This document shows positions 8,596 through 15,668 of a DNA stretch of 64,000 nucleotides, piece by piece. The DNA is from CAWGMT01 sp963823675. GTDB taxonomy: Bacteria > Planctomycetota > Planctomycetia > Isosphaerales > Isosphaeraceae. A program made the position numbers and the translations under genes. The first letter of the stretch is position 1; every line of letters begins with the position of its first letter. The notes beneath the pieces are model-generated. The model ran no database searches and was not told the DNA's origin. It saw only the letters and a list, made by a program, of their open reading frames with translations. The stretch spans positions 1,612,001 to 1,676,000 of the forward strand of contig CAWGMT010000012.1 of NCBI GenBank assembly GCA_963823675.1, in the 5' to 3' direction.

Positions 8596-9768
8596 CTACA
8601 CCAAAACCACCGACTCCCACTTGCTCCCTTCGGCCGAATCGAGCACGGCGTCGCAGACGGCCTGGGTGGCCAGGGCGTCGCGAAACGTCGGGGCCGTCGG
8701 CTGTCCCTTGGCCAGATTCTCGAGGAAATCGGCGACTTGATGCACAAACGTGTGTTCATAGCCGATCTGGCAGCCGGGCACCCACCAGTGCTTCATGTAG
8801 GGCATGTCGCCGTCGCTCACGTGTATCGACCGCCAGCCGCGAACGATCGATTCGTCGCGATGGTCGAAATAGGAGAGCCGGTGCAGGTCGTGCAGGTCCC
8901 ATTTGAGCGACGCGTTCGCGCCGTTTACCTCGAAGGTGTAAAGCGCCTTGTGCCCGCGGGCGTAACGCGTCGACTCAAAAAGACCCAGCGAGCCATTCTC
9001 GAATCGGCAGAGAAATGCACAGGCGTCGTCGATGCCCACCGGTTCTACGTTGCCCGTCAGATTGTGCTTGCGCTCCTTGACGAAGGTCTCGGTCATCGCG
9101 CAGACGGACGTGATCGAGCCGTTGAGCCAGAGCGCGGTGTCGATGCAATGGGCGAGCAAATCGCCGGTGACGCCCGAGCCAGCCGCGGCCACGTCGAGCC
9201 GCCAGAGCGCCGTGCCCCCCTGGGGCAGGTCGGCCGAGATCGTCCAGTCCTGGAGGAAGTTGGCCCGGTAATGGAAGATTTTGCCCAGCCGGCCCGAGTC
9301 GATGAGCTCTTTGGCCAGGGTTACAGCGGGAACGCGGCGATAGTTGTACCAGACCGTATTGGGAACGCCGGCCTTTTCGACCGCGTCGACCATCGCCTGG
9401 CCTTCGACCATGTTCATCGCCAGGGGCTTCTCGCACAGGACCATCTTGCCGGCAGCCGCCGCGGCCCTGGCGATCTCGGCGTGCGTGTTGTTGGGAGTGC
9501 AGATGTCGATCGCGTCGATATCCTTGCGCTCGACCAGCTTGCGCCAGTCGGTTTCGATCGATTCATAACCCCACCGCTCGGCGTATTCCTGGGCGCCTTG
9601 GGCGGTACGCCCGCAGACCGCCTTGAGCACGGGGCGGTACGCGACGTCAAAAAAATCGTTGACCCGCTTGTAGGCGTTGGAATGCGTCCGGCCCATGAAG
9701 CCGTAGCCGACGATGCCGATATTGAGAGGTGTTTTGGCCGCCATGTTCTTCGATTCTCCGGGGTTCAT
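8596..9768 (-). CDS. Gfo/Idh/MocA-family NAD(P)-dependent oxidoreductase
   Basis: 390 residues. The N-terminal Rossmann fold shows GIVGYGFMGRTH (the G-x-G-x-x-G motif), then CTPNNTHAEIARAAAAAGK and the family signature CEKPLA near residue 115. The C-terminal domain has the GFO_IDH_MocA_C beta sheet with GVTGDLLAHCID. These enzymes oxidise or reduce sugar carbons, inositols or glycosides in the cytoplasm. The ATG at 9768 overlaps the stop of the DUF4058 gene as ATGA, implying translational coupling; an internal ATG at 9744 (MAAKTPLNIGIVG) is the alternative. No Tat signal is seen, unlike many planctomycete paralogues. Confidence 0.85.
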   Translation of the reverse strand: MNPGESKNMAAKTPLNIGIVGYGFMGRTHSNAYKRVNDFFDVAYRPVLKAVCGRTAQGAQEYAERWGYESIETDWRKLVERKDIDAIDICTPNNTHAEIARAAAAAGKMVLCEKPLAMNMVEGQAMVDAVEKAGVPNTVWYNYRRVPAVTLAKELIDSGRLGKIFHYRANFLQDWTISADLPQGGTALWRLDVAAAGSGVTGDLLAHCIDTALWLNGSITSVCAMTETFVKERKHNLTGNVEPVGIDDACAFLCRFENGSLGLFESTRYARGHKALYTFEVNGANASLKWDLHDLHRLSYFDHRDESIVRGWRSIHVSDGDMPYMKHWWVPGCQIGYEHTFVHQVADFLENLAKGQPTAPTFRDALATQAVCDAVLDSAEGSKWESVVLV

Positions 9769-10601
9769 TCTGGAGCGGGTTCCGGCCCGTTCGACGGGCC
9801 ACCTGCGTTTGCCGGTGTGCGGAGCCCGGCTGCAAACAGTAATTCATTGGCCCAGCGGGCATTTTCCGCGTTGAGCGGGGGGACTGGCTCCCGAGTGTAG
9901 TCGATTCGAAGCGGATAGGCACCCCCGTGATAAACGCGCGTCACGGCCGCTTGCAGATCGAGCACGACGTCGGGTTCGCCGGGCTTGAGTGGTATTCTGA
10001 CGCGCGGCAGGCGAGACGCGAGGGTGATCGGGAAAAACTCGTAATTCAGGCTACCGGCGCGGATGACGTTGACCACGTAGCCGTTCGACTGGATCTCGTC
10101 CAGAACGGCCTTCGGCAACCGAACCAGAGGTTCGCCGGTACGGAGCAGGTCAACCTCGACCTGGTTCACACGCTGGCGCCTTAGCTCCTTGCGCTTGCGG
10201 AGGTAGAGTGACCGCCCTTTTCCGTGAGCCTTGTCACTGGGATTGACGAATTCGATACCGGTGACGAGCTTACGCGTTCCTGTCTCATGGATCTGCAAAT
10301 AGTCCTCGCGTACTTCGACTTCGTCGAACTCCAGAAGCACGGGTTCATCGGCGCTCAGCATCGTGCGCGAAGATGCTTCGTGCTTCGGCGGCATCTGCGC
10401 ACGTAGCAGCGCCACGTCGAGATAGACAAGGCGCTCGGGCTGCTCCAGCCAGACGCGACTTTCGATCGACACATAGTATCCCTGGCCATTGAGCAGAGGC
10501 TGAAGTTGGTCTGACGTTGCGGTAATGAAGCGGTGGTGCGCATCGCGCCAGAGCCCCGGGTCTTCGAGGTACGGATCCATTCCGGGAAACGGGCTCGGCA
10601 C
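9765..10601 (-). CDS. DUF4058 family protein
   Basis: 278 residues starting with GTG at 10601. The N-terminus MPSPFPGMDPYLE is the hallmark of DUF4058, a family frequent in planctomycetes and cyanobacteria with no established function. The middle has alternating acidic strands (EVREDYLQIHE, TGIEFVNPSDKAHGKGR) that have been compared with nuclease folds; I infer nothing firm. Its stop overlaps the Gfo/Idh/MocA start by four bases. It interrupts an otherwise metabolic gene series, as does the Uma2 gene, so it may be a passenger. Confidence 0.85.
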   Translation of the reverse strand: MPSPFPGMDPYLEDPGLWRDAHHRFITATSDQLQPLLNGQGYYVSIESRVWLEQPERLVYLDVALLRAQMPPKHEASSRTMLSADEPVLLEFDEVEVREDYLQIHETGTRKLVTGIEFVNPSDKAHGKGRSLYLRKRKELRRQRVNQVEVDLLRTGEPLVRLPKAVLDEIQSNGYVVNVIRAGSLNYEFFPITLASRLPRVRIPLKPGEPDVVLDLQAAVTRVYHGGAYPLRIDYTREPVPPLNAENARWANELLFAAGLRTPANAGGPSNGPEPAPE

Positions 10602-10706
10602 AGACGGTGCTCCCCTCTTGCGTGATCGGCCCCTGGTCTCTCAGTTCTATTGTGCGCACATACTGGGTCTGCACGCGACCCATCCGTTGGCTTCGCAGAC
10701 AGGGGA

Positions 10707-10727
10707 TCATCACGCGGAGCGTGATGA
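10707..10727. terminator. Perfect 9-bp hairpin after the TIM-barrel gene
   Basis: TCATCACGC (10707-10715), loop GGA, GCGTGATGA (10719-10727). It begins 5 bases beyond the stop of the minus-strand TIM-barrel gene and lies upstream of the DUF4058 gene. No T-tract follows on the minus strand, so a Rho-independent terminator is only one option; a REP-like element is the other. Confidence 0.55.
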
Positions 10728-10731
10728 CTCC

Positions 10732-11781
10732 TCATCCGACCCATCCATGGGCGTCGCGGACCTTGATCATCGCCGCCAGGATGTCGCGCCAGGTCGTTGG
10801 GTTCATCATTACCGCGTTGGGGAACATGCAGCCGTCCCAGCAGATGTGGCGGATCGCCTTGGTGAGCTTGCCATGCTCGTCCCGCAGCCAGAAGCCCGCG
10901 TGATGGGTGATGTCGAGCTTGCCGTTGGGGTCGGTCGCCAGACAATGCCGACCGGTGTGCTCGTGGGTTCCCGAGCCAAAGACCGTCGCGTCATTCTGGG
11001 CGACATGGAAGTCGATCGTCCAGGGCCGCAGTGCCGCCGTCAGCCTCTTGAGGGCCGCGTCGAGGGTTGCGCCGTCGTTCCAGTCGAAGTCCTTGGGCAG
11101 GATGCGATCCTCGGGGGCGTTCTCGCCGAGCGTGTAGAGCAGCGTGTGAGCCATGTCGGCCTGGAAGCCCAGAGTCTCGGGCTCGCCGACGCGCTCGAGC
11201 AGGTCAATCATCGTGCGCCAGGAATGCATGCCCCCCCAGCAGATCTCGCCCTCGGCGGCCAGACGCTCGCCGTGGTCGCGGGCAATCGCCGCGGCCTGCT
11301 TGAACGTCCCAGCGATCGTTTTCTGGTTGGCCTCGGGGTCCTGGGCCCAGTCGCTGACCGAGCAGGCCGAATCGATGCGGACAATACCGTGCGGCCGGAT
11401 TCCCAGCTCACGGAGCTTCCTGGCGATCCGGCAGGCCTTGCGCACGGCCGTGAGAAAATGAGCTCGCTTCTCCTCGTCTCCCATCGCCGAGCCGTCAAAC
11501 CAGATCGGCGCCGTCACCGTTCCCACCACGAACCCCTTGGAAGCGATCTTGTTGGCCAACTGCTTGAGGTCGGAATCGCTGATATCGATGTTGATGTGCG
11601 GGTCGTAGAGAAACAGATCGACGCCCTCGAACTTGACTCCGTTGACCTCGGCGCCGGCCGTCAGGTCGAGCATCGTGTCGAGGTCGATGTATGGCTCGGC
11701 GCCCGGGCTTCCCTTGCCGACCAAGCCGGGCCACATGGCATTGTGAAGCTTTGGGAAGGTGTTGGTATGGGTAGCGTTCAT
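10732..11781 (-). CDS. TIM-barrel sugar isomerase/epimerase-like protein
   Basis: 349 residues. It reads as a xylose-isomerase-like TIM barrel: DGVKFEGVDLF-type strand near residue 50, DPHINIDISDSDLKQL, then AAEGEICWGGMHSW (Glu), LGFQADMAHTLLYTLG (Asp/His), IDFHVAQND (His) and ITHHAGFWLRDE late in the chain. The pattern of Glu, Asp and His residues at strand ends agrees with a divalent-metal site. It is longer than the epimerase at 7079-7921 and not closely similar to it. Its place in the series with the PMI-like cupin and the Gfo/Idh/MocA enzyme supports sugar catabolism. Substrate unknown. Confidence 0.7.
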   Translation of the reverse strand: MNATHTNTFPKLHNAMWPGLVGKGSPGAEPYIDLDTMLDLTAGAEVNGVKFEGVDLFLYDPHINIDISDSDLKQLANKIASKGFVVGTVTAPIWFDGSAMGDEEKRAHFLTAVRKACRIARKLRELGIRPHGIVRIDSACSVSDWAQDPEANQKTIAGTFKQAAAIARDHGERLAAEGEICWGGMHSWRTMIDLLERVGEPETLGFQADMAHTLLYTLGENAPEDRILPKDFDWNDGATLDAALKRLTAALRPWTIDFHVAQNDATVFGSGTHEHTGRHCLATDPNGKLDITHHAGFWLRDEHGKLTKAIRHICWDGCMFPNAVMMNPTTWRDILAAMIKVRDAHGWVG

Positions 11782-11860
11782 CGTAAGCCCTTCTACGAAA
11801 GAGAGAATGACAGACGATCATTCAACTGCCGGAATGAACCATTACGCCATGCCGGCCTCG

Positions 11861-12238
11861 TCATCCACTAATCCAGCGCGGCTGTAGACGGCTGCCCGCC
11901 AGAAGGCGGCGCACGATCTCGGCCACATCGAGAGCCCGCGGGGCCACCACGAACCCGAGCTCGGGCGCAACGACCGTGGAGTAAGTCTGCTTGTATCCGT
12001 CGCGGTCCGTCGCGACTAGATCGCCCACGAAATACACGTCGCCGGTGCCGTCCTGATGCTCGATGCAGAGTGTGTCATGAATCGCCTCGAACGGCAAGGA
12101 CGAAACCGGCTCGAGCTCCGGTTTGAGGCTGGCGCGCAGCTCGTCCGATACCCCGGCGCCGAACTTGCGCTCGGTCGACCACGGGAAGTTTGATTCGCGC
12201 GTCTCGGCTGCACGATATTCCATGAGCGGCCTCCTCAT
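11861..12238 (-). CDS. Small hypothetical protein coupled to Uma2 gene
   Basis: 125 residues from the ATG at 12238, which overlaps the Uma2 stop as ATGA. The same frame is open further upstream to 12472, but that part is a Arg-rich shadow inside the Uma2 gene. The protein carries KFGAGVSDELRASLKPELEPV, then beta strands (DTLCIEHQDGTGDVYFVGDLVATDRDGYKQTYSTVVAPELGFVV) and a short C-terminal helix. I do not recognise the family. The tight overlap suggests it is made with the Uma2 protein. Confidence 0.6.
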   Translation of the reverse strand: MRRPLMEYRAAETRESNFPWSTERKFGAGVSDELRASLKPELEPVSSLPFEAIHDTLCIEHQDGTGDVYFVGDLVATDRDGYKQTYSTVVAPELGFVVAPRALDVAEIVRRLLAGSRLQPRWISG

Positions 12239-12903
12239 TGGCGGGGCACGATCACTTCGCGCACCCAGGCCGGCAGTCGTTTGTGCCAGGCCCCCGCGCC
12301 CAGTTGATCGGCCAACCGCATCTGCCCGACGACGTCGGGCGCGGTGAGAACCGGGAACGCGAGGCCCCGCTGGGATTGTTTGTATCTCCCGCTCTGGCGC
12401 CGCAGCCAGAAGCCAAACTCCTCGGCGATCGGGTCGTACCGCCAGACTTCGGGAACCCGCAGGCGGCCCCAAACGCGCATCGCATCGTCGGCCGAATGGC
12501 TGACTTCAACCTCGATCGCAAGGTCCGGAGGCGGCTGGACTTCCAAGTTGACGTCGAGCGCTCCCATCATCAGCTCGGCGTGTGTCGCGAAGTAGAAAGT
12601 CTTGTCTCCCTCGGCACCAGACTTTTTCTTCCGGCGGCGGTACGTGGTAGAACCCGCGTCCTCCCACGGGATGTCGAGCCCATCCGCCAGTGCGACGACC
12701 ATCTGGCTCAATCGTTCCCCATACCACTCGTGTCTGCGCGACCTGGTCACGAGCGTCAACCTCCCTTCGCAGTAGATCATCCGGGGATTCTTCCGCTCGC
12801 CGATCGAATCGTTGAGAGCGACATAGGCATCCCAACTGACGCCTTCGATCACCATGAGCGGCTCGGCTGATTCGGATTGCAGCGGCGGCGACGTCACTGA
12901 CAT
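12235..12903 (-). CDS. Uma2 family (PD-(D/E)XK-like) protein
   Basis: 222 residues. Uma2/DUF820 proteins have a restriction-endonuclease fold and are massively expanded in cyanobacteria and planctomycetes; their biological role is unsettled. Seen: MIYCEGRLTLVTRSRRHEWYGERLSQMV (Glu and the helix that precede the core), then PPDLAIEVEVSHSADD with Asp and Glu of the nuclease core, and a long basic loop RRRKKKSG. The final 60 residues (VWRYDPIAEEFGFWLRRQ onward) are the standard beta-hairpin tail. It lies 9 bases after the cupin gene and overlaps the next gene by four bases, so it is within the operon. Confidence 0.8.
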   Translation of the reverse strand: MSVTSPPLQSESAEPLMVIEGVSWDAYVALNDSIGERKNPRMIYCEGRLTLVTRSRRHEWYGERLSQMVVALADGLDIPWEDAGSTTYRRRKKKSGAEGDKTFYFATHAELMMGALDVNLEVQPPPDLAIEVEVSHSADDAMRVWGRLRVPEVWRYDPIAEEFGFWLRRQSGRYKQSQRGLAFPVLTAPDVVGQMRLADQLGAGAWHKRLPAWVREVIVPRQ

Positions 12904-12912
12904 GGCTGATCC

Positions 12913-14151
12913 TCACTTTTTGCCCTTCAGATGGTCGCCCACCTTGGGCAGATCCGAGTGCGTGTCGGGCCCGAAGTAGCGGAGGCTCACAAAGGGCTCG
13001 CTGCCGGTATTCTTGAAGGTCACGCCCTCGCCGGCCCGCTTGGCGGCCACGAAGACCTCGTCCTGCGTAACCTCGCCAAAGCGGATGAAATTGGGGCTGT
13101 CGACCGCCAGCTTGCCGATTGTGCCGCTTCCCTGGACCACGATCAGGCCGTAGGCACCGGAGTCTTTGATGGTTGCCGAGGCGCCGGGCTCGACCGTCAG
13201 CTCGCAGGCGCTGAAGAGCTGCTTGCCGTTGACGGTGCCGTAGACTATCCACTTGTCGACGTGACCCGATTTCGAGCCGCCCGAGCGCACCAGAGGCTCG
13301 AGGTAGTTGTGCTTCTTGAATTCCGGGTCGACGTTCTTCTCCCAGTCGAGCTGGTCGACGAGATAATCAAGGTCTTGGTGATGCGCCTCGGGAACGTCCT
13401 TGACCAGAAGCTCCCACGGCACGCGCCGGCCCTCGACCATCGACTGGTACATGCCAAAGACATCCGAGCCCCATTGCGGTTCGTAAGTGACCAGAGAGCC
13501 GGGTGCGTGCAGCACGCACGGGGGCACGAGCCAGCCGGTTGCCGGCTTGAGGCGATAGGCCTTGGAAAGATCGAGGATCCCATTGTCTCCCTGGTTCCAG
13601 CGCTCCAGGCAGCCGTGGATGTCGGCCTTGGAAGTGCCGGGCTCGAGCCCGAAGAAGGTGAACGGGAAGTTGTTGCCCGTCCAGTTGAGCTGGGGCGGGA
13701 AGTAATAGCTTTCGGGCTTCCCCTCGCGGCCGAGCTTGGCGGCCTGCTGCTGGTTCTGGTGCATGTGATGCGGGATCGGGCCCAGGTTGTCGAAGAACTT
13801 GCTGTAGACCGGCCAGCGCTTGTACGTGTTCCAGAGCGAGGCTCCGATCATCTCGGTGCCGAAATGCTCGATGGCGTCCTTGAGCGTGAATTTGTCGCCG
13901 TTGGAGACGACATAGCTCAGCCCCTCGTCCGGCGGCGCGCCTTCATTGGCGGCCGCGGTCGTCGAGGCAAACCACCGCTCGTCGATGCCGCCGCGATGGG
14001 TCCCCAGCGCATAGAGGTCTTCACGGGCCAATTTGAGCCGGCCGCCCGGCATCAAGAACGACCGCGGCACCCAGGTCGGTGCCAGCCGGAGGATCCCTTC
14101 ACCCGCATCCAGTGCCGCGCGCACCCGCGCATTGACGTTTTTGTCGCTCAT
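12913..14151 (-). CDS. Cupin protein resembling class I mannose-6-phosphate isomerase
   Basis: 412 residues. The protein has two cupin-like halves. The first holds the likely metal site, GPIPHHMHQNQQQ, with His residues and Gln spaced as in class I phosphomannose isomerases, then PPCVLHAPGSLVTYEPQWGSDVF, which supplies a further His and Glu. The second half (SACELTVEPGASATIKDSGAYGLIVVQGSGTIG) is a typical small cupin barrel. It is the first gene of the minus-strand sugar series and starts 760 bases from the divergent sigma gene, so the operon promoter should lie in 14152-14300. Isomerisation of an aldose/ketose or its phosphate is likely; the exact substrate is not readable. Confidence 0.65.
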   Translation of the reverse strand: MSDKNVNARVRAALDAGEGILRLAPTWVPRSFLMPGGRLKLAREDLYALGTHRGGIDERWFASTTAAANEGAPPDEGLSYVVSNGDKFTLKDAIEHFGTEMIGASLWNTYKRWPVYSKFFDNLGPIPHHMHQNQQQAAKLGREGKPESYYFPPQLNWTGNNFPFTFFGLEPGTSKADIHGCLERWNQGDNGILDLSKAYRLKPATGWLVPPCVLHAPGSLVTYEPQWGSDVFGMYQSMVEGRRVPWELLVKDVPEAHHQDLDYLVDQLDWEKNVDPEFKKHNYLEPLVRSGGSKSGHVDKWIVYGTVNGKQLFSACELTVEPGASATIKDSGAYGLIVVQGSGTIGKLAVDSPNFIRFGEVTQDEVFVAAKRAGEGVTFKNTGSEPFVSLRYFGPDTHSDLPKVGDHLKGKK

Positions 14152-14825
14152 CGGAATCCCTCTTTGATCAATTGCCTCGCTTCATGGCACGGCAGAGCCA
14201 GATCGGCTTGCCGGCCGAAGAGCGGTCCTCTGTCGTCACGACCCTCACACGCTGACTGATCTCATGCCACCGCTCCCGTGCGGCGATTGTCTCGTTCTAA
14301 AGCCAGCACACCCGCGACGCAAGCCACGACCGACGCCGAACTTCGACTTGCGCTGCCACTTCCTCCATTTTGACCAGCCGGGCACGTTCGCGAAACCCCC
14401 GCCTGGCAACCAAGCACGGCAGGCGCGGTTTTCTTGTGGTCGGTTTATTCCTCGTTTTCGGCCTCCTGTACCACCTGTCCTCCTTGAGGATCGGGTGCAG
14501 CGGCATGTGAAGATAGGCAAGCGGAGTTCGTCCCGTGTCCGATGCGGGTGGGCAGGAGCACTCGATCAAGACAGAACACCAGTCCACAAGGAGGACAGGA
14601 GGTGCAAGAGTGAAAAAGGCGCGGATGCGGGAGCCTGGGGCCGACCGCCAAGTGAAGGCTCTGTCCGACTTTGTCGTCTGAGCGACGTGTCCGTCGGGTA
14701 AGGCAATTCCTGCCGGTCGCCTACGGCTCGGCCGTTAGCCAGCCAAAGCAAGGCACGCTCGCGGTCGAATCTGCCAGCAACCGACAACTGACAAAGGACA
14801 AAGGACAACGGATAACGGACAAAAA
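14152..14825. other. Divergent intergenic region with simple-sequence stretch
   Basis: About 670 bases between the cupin gene and the sigma factor promoter element. It should carry the sugar operon promoter at its left end. Around 14777-14822 it holds imperfect short repeats built on GACAACTGAC, GGACAAAGGACAA and GGATAACGGAC, a motif family that recurs at 58089-58146. The ORFs over this interval have no family-like features. Confidence 0.4.
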
Positions 14826-14875
14826 AACAATTTCTTGTCAGATTTCCCCCTCCACACGCGGGATAATCACCGGAG
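14826..14875 (+). promoter_or_regulatory. Promoter-like element upstream of ECF sigma gene, copy 1
   Basis: TTTCTTGTCAGATTT (14831-14845) and GCGGGATAATC (14858-14868) followed by CCGGAGG. The same two blocks with the same 21-base gap between TTGTCA and GATAAT occur at 15568-15612 before the kinase gene. Conserved block spacing with a diverged middle is the pattern of a promoter, probably recognised by the ECF factor itself. That last step is inference. Confidence 0.55.
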
Positions 14876-14912
14876 GGTATCCGGTTCACGATCTGGGGAA
14901 GAGGGGCATGGC

Positions 14913-15521
14913 ATGCCGGGTAATTCGAAGACGACACTTTCTTCATTAACCGGCGACGCGATCCTCGTCGCGGCCTTCGAGCGGCTGCGGGCTCGACTGG
15001 TGGCCATGATCCTGCGCCGGGTGAGCTCCAAGATGGCCGCCCGGATCGATCCGGAAGGGGTGGTTCAGGATGCGTACGTCCGTGCCCGGCCGCGCTGGCA
15101 GGCGCTTGCTCCCCAGCCCACGGACGTGGATTCCTGGGTCTACGGCCAGGTGCTTGACCGGCTGAGGGAAGTCATCCGCGGCGCGATGGGCCCGGAGCAC
15201 GACGTCGATCGGGAAATCGGCGGGGGCGAGGGATCGGCGGCGGGCCTGGCCGATCATCTGGTCGATTCCCACACCGGCCCCGCGACGAGCGTCTCGCGGG
15301 CCGAGCGCCGCGAGGTGGTTCGCGCTGCCCTCGAGAAGCTGGACCCCCTCGACCGCGAGATCCTTGCGTTGCGTTACTTCGACAGCTTGAGCTTCGCCCA
15401 GATCGGTGCGATCCTGAACCTGAAGGAAAACACCGCCAACGCGCGCGCCGTCCGCGCAGCCGTGAGATTTCGCCGATTGATCCCGCGCGCCTTCCGTCCT
15501 CCTGGAGCAAGCCGGTCATGA
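14913..15521 (+). CDS. ECF-type RNA polymerase sigma factor (planctomycete family)
   Basis: 202 residues from ATG 14913, preceded by GAAGAGGGG at 14898-14906. The open frame extends to 14835, but that part lies over the promoter element. Sigma region 2 covers MILRRVSSKMAARIDPEGVVQDAYVRARPRWQ; region 4 is LDPLDREILALRYFDSLSFAQIGAILNLKENTANARAVRA, a helix-turn-helix for the -35 element. Region 3 is absent, as in ECF factors. Planctomycete genomes pair such factors with WD40-fused Ser/Thr kinases, as here, so it probably acts downstream of the kinase at 15665. No anti-sigma gene is present. The gene's last 48 bases are duplicated just before the kinase start. Confidence 0.85.
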   Translation: MPGNSKTTLSSLTGDAILVAAFERLRARLVAMILRRVSSKMAARIDPEGVVQDAYVRARPRWQALAPQPTDVDSWVYGQVLDRLREVIRGAMGPEHDVDREIGGGEGSAAGLADHLVDSHTGPATSVSRAERREVVRAALEKLDPLDREILALRYFDSLSFAQIGAILNLKENTANARAVRAAVRFRRLIPRAFRPPGASRS

Positions 15522-15561
15522 ATCACCCACGATGACACTCGTAACGAGGATCGGCGAAAAA

Positions 15562-15612
15562 AATAATTTCTTGTCAGATTTTCCGGTCGCCATGCGGGAT
15601 AATCCCCGGAGG
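15562..15612 (+). promoter_or_regulatory. Promoter-like element upstream of kinase gene, copy 2
   Basis: TTTCTTGTCAGATTTT (15567-15582), then GCGGGATAATC (15594-15604) and CCCGGAGG. It matches the element at 14826-14875 in both blocks and in the 21-base spacing, while the sequence between the blocks differs. It would put the kinase gene under the same control as the sigma gene. Confidence 0.55.
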
Positions 15613-15620
15613 CGTGCCGG

Positions 15621-15668
15621 CGATTGACCCCGCCCGCCTTTCGTCCTCCGGGAACAAGCCAGTCATGA
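15621..15668 (+). repeat. Duplicated 3' end of a sigma factor gene (deletion relic)
   Basis: 15621-15668 aligns without gaps to 15474-15521, the last 48 bases of the ECF gene: 42 of 48 positions are identical. In the relic, the ancestral stop TGA overlaps the kinase start as ATGA at 15665-15668. With promoter copy 2 directly upstream, this looks like a second promoter-sigma unit from which nearly the whole coding region was deleted. Confidence 0.75.

Noticed and set aside
8482..9900. 472-codon plus-strand ORF opposite Gfo/Idh/MocA
   Set aside because: Antisense shadow; no motif, while the minus strand holds the complete oxidoreductase.
14264..14701. 145-codon ORF upstream of the sigma gene
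   Set aside because: No ribosome binding site, no motif, composition of non-coding DNA.
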